NCBI GenBank assembly: GCA_029262875.1
Contig: JAJCYO010000115.1
Coordinates: forward strand, 32,050 to 96,049
DNA: 64,000 bases
Direction of reading: 5' to 3'
Origin: Flavobacteriales bacterium
Lineage (GTDB): Bacteria; Bacteroidota; Bacteroidia; Flavobacteriales_E; Vicingaceae
In this document: positions 63,752 to 64,000 of the stretch, in pieces
Layout: every line of letters starts with the position of its first letter
Position numbering within the stretch: position 1 is the first letter of the stretch
Position numbers and translations under genes: made by a program
Notes under the pieces: model-generated
The model's input: only the letters and a program-made list of their open reading frames with translations
Told to the model about the DNA's origin: nothing
Database searches by the model: none

Positions 63752-64000
63752 AGTAAAGAGCATCTTAGTCATATCATTATTGCTGCTTGTTGGACTCAAT
63801 GGGTTTGGGCAAGAAAAAGATACAACACAATGGAACTACTACAGAGGTAAAATTAAGGACATTACATTTTTCATTAACCTTAATCCAAAAGATGACCAGA
63901 AAATATTTACCAGAGCAACTTATAAAGAAAAAATAGAAAATTATCAAGGAGTTGTTGATGATTTAAGCAAATGCATAGAACTAAAACCAAAAAATCCAGA
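63741..64000 (+). CDS. Exported TPR-type protein (partial, runs off window)
   Basis: Open frame from a GTG at 63741 to the window end, 86 residues visible and no stop. Seen: signal peptide (KSILVISLLLLVGLNGFGQ), a short linker, then a tetratricopeptide-like start (YQGVVDDLSKCIELKPKNPE). The start overlaps the previous gene by 11 bp, so it is cotranslated with it. The function of the rest cannot be told. Confidence 0.6.
   Translation, partial: MKTKVKSILVISLLLLVGLNGFGQEKDTTQWNYYRGKIKDITFFINLNPKDDQKIFTRATYKEKIENYQGVVDDLSKCIELKPKNP

Noticed and set aside
1..64000. CRISPR arrays, insertion sequences, rRNA, prophage
   Set aside because: No regular spacer-repeat array, transposase, rRNA core or phage structural gene was seen on either strand; the only mobile-like element is the 60092-60258 palindrome.

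Overview
The window is AT-rich, densely packed DNA from a member of the Bacteroidota, most likely order Flavobacteriales; genus cannot be told from the sequence alone. The signs are: a type IX secretion (T9SS) C-terminal sorting tail (21237-22556), a PorU-like C25 peptidase next to a PorV/PorQ barrel (33958-40281), promoters of the Bacteroidota form TAnnTTTG, short spacers, weak Shine-Dalgarno sequences, and family-typical genes such as an SDR-type threonine dehydrogenase, YwqK proteins and a DUF4421 barrel.

Layout. 1-6.9 kb: DsbD-like thiol reductase, a small conserved protein, a cystathionine beta-synthase/ABM pair, a LolC/E-type permease and a NamZ-type muramidase. 6.95-8.2 kb: a DNA methyltransferase overlapped by an endonuclease VII-like HNH protein, a compact putative restriction-modification module. 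8.2-10.3 kb: CoxE-like VWA protein plus MoxR ATPase. 10.4-15.9 kb: small secreted protein, Nudix/WG-repeat pair, MltF, AhpD-like protein. 15.9-21.2 kb: aconitase with a long leader, a lipoprotein, AspS. 21.2-28.8 kb: T9SS cargo, U32 protein with ferredoxin, threonine dehydrogenase, a frameshifted YwqK gene, CysS, M28 peptidase. 28.9-32.7 kb: tandem acidic lipoproteins, then the exbB-exbD-tonB-folC operon. 32.8-40.3 kb: T9SS-associated DUF4421, PorU2-like and PorV-like genes. 40.4-50.7 kb: PssA, TadA, an SGNH protein, a LiaF-like/LytS/LytTR signalling operon, bacilliredoxin, RpoN, a membrane protein, DUF2795, cobalamin adenosyltransferase, prfB with its programmed +1 frameshift, ArsC and an unlisted 53-residue membrane protein. 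50.8-60.1 kb: class I fumarase, PpiD-like chaperone and a long minus-strand envelope operon (coaX, barrel, TPR, lptC, small membrane protein, CNNM transporter). 60.1-64 kb: a MITE-like palindrome, tRNA-Phe, and an accessory cluster of small envelope proteins separated by a repeated ~37-bp spacer.

Most of the window is ordinary core genome: central carbon metabolism (aconitase, fumarase), translation (AspS, CysS, PrfB, TadA, tRNA-Phe), envelope building (LptC, PpiD, LolC/E-like, MltF, NamZ, PssA) and energised outer-membrane transport (ExbB/ExbD/TonB). The least ordinary pieces are the methyltransferase/HNH module (6955-8209), the palindromic element touching coaX (60092-60258), the repeated spacers in the accessory cluster (61417-63240), the long aconitase leader (18206-18385) and the tandem metal-binding-looking lipoproteins (28917-29549). 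I found no rRNA, CRISPR array, intact insertion sequence or prophage. No gene-free stretch exceeds about 300 bp; the largest are 18206-18497 and 60085-60336, both described below.
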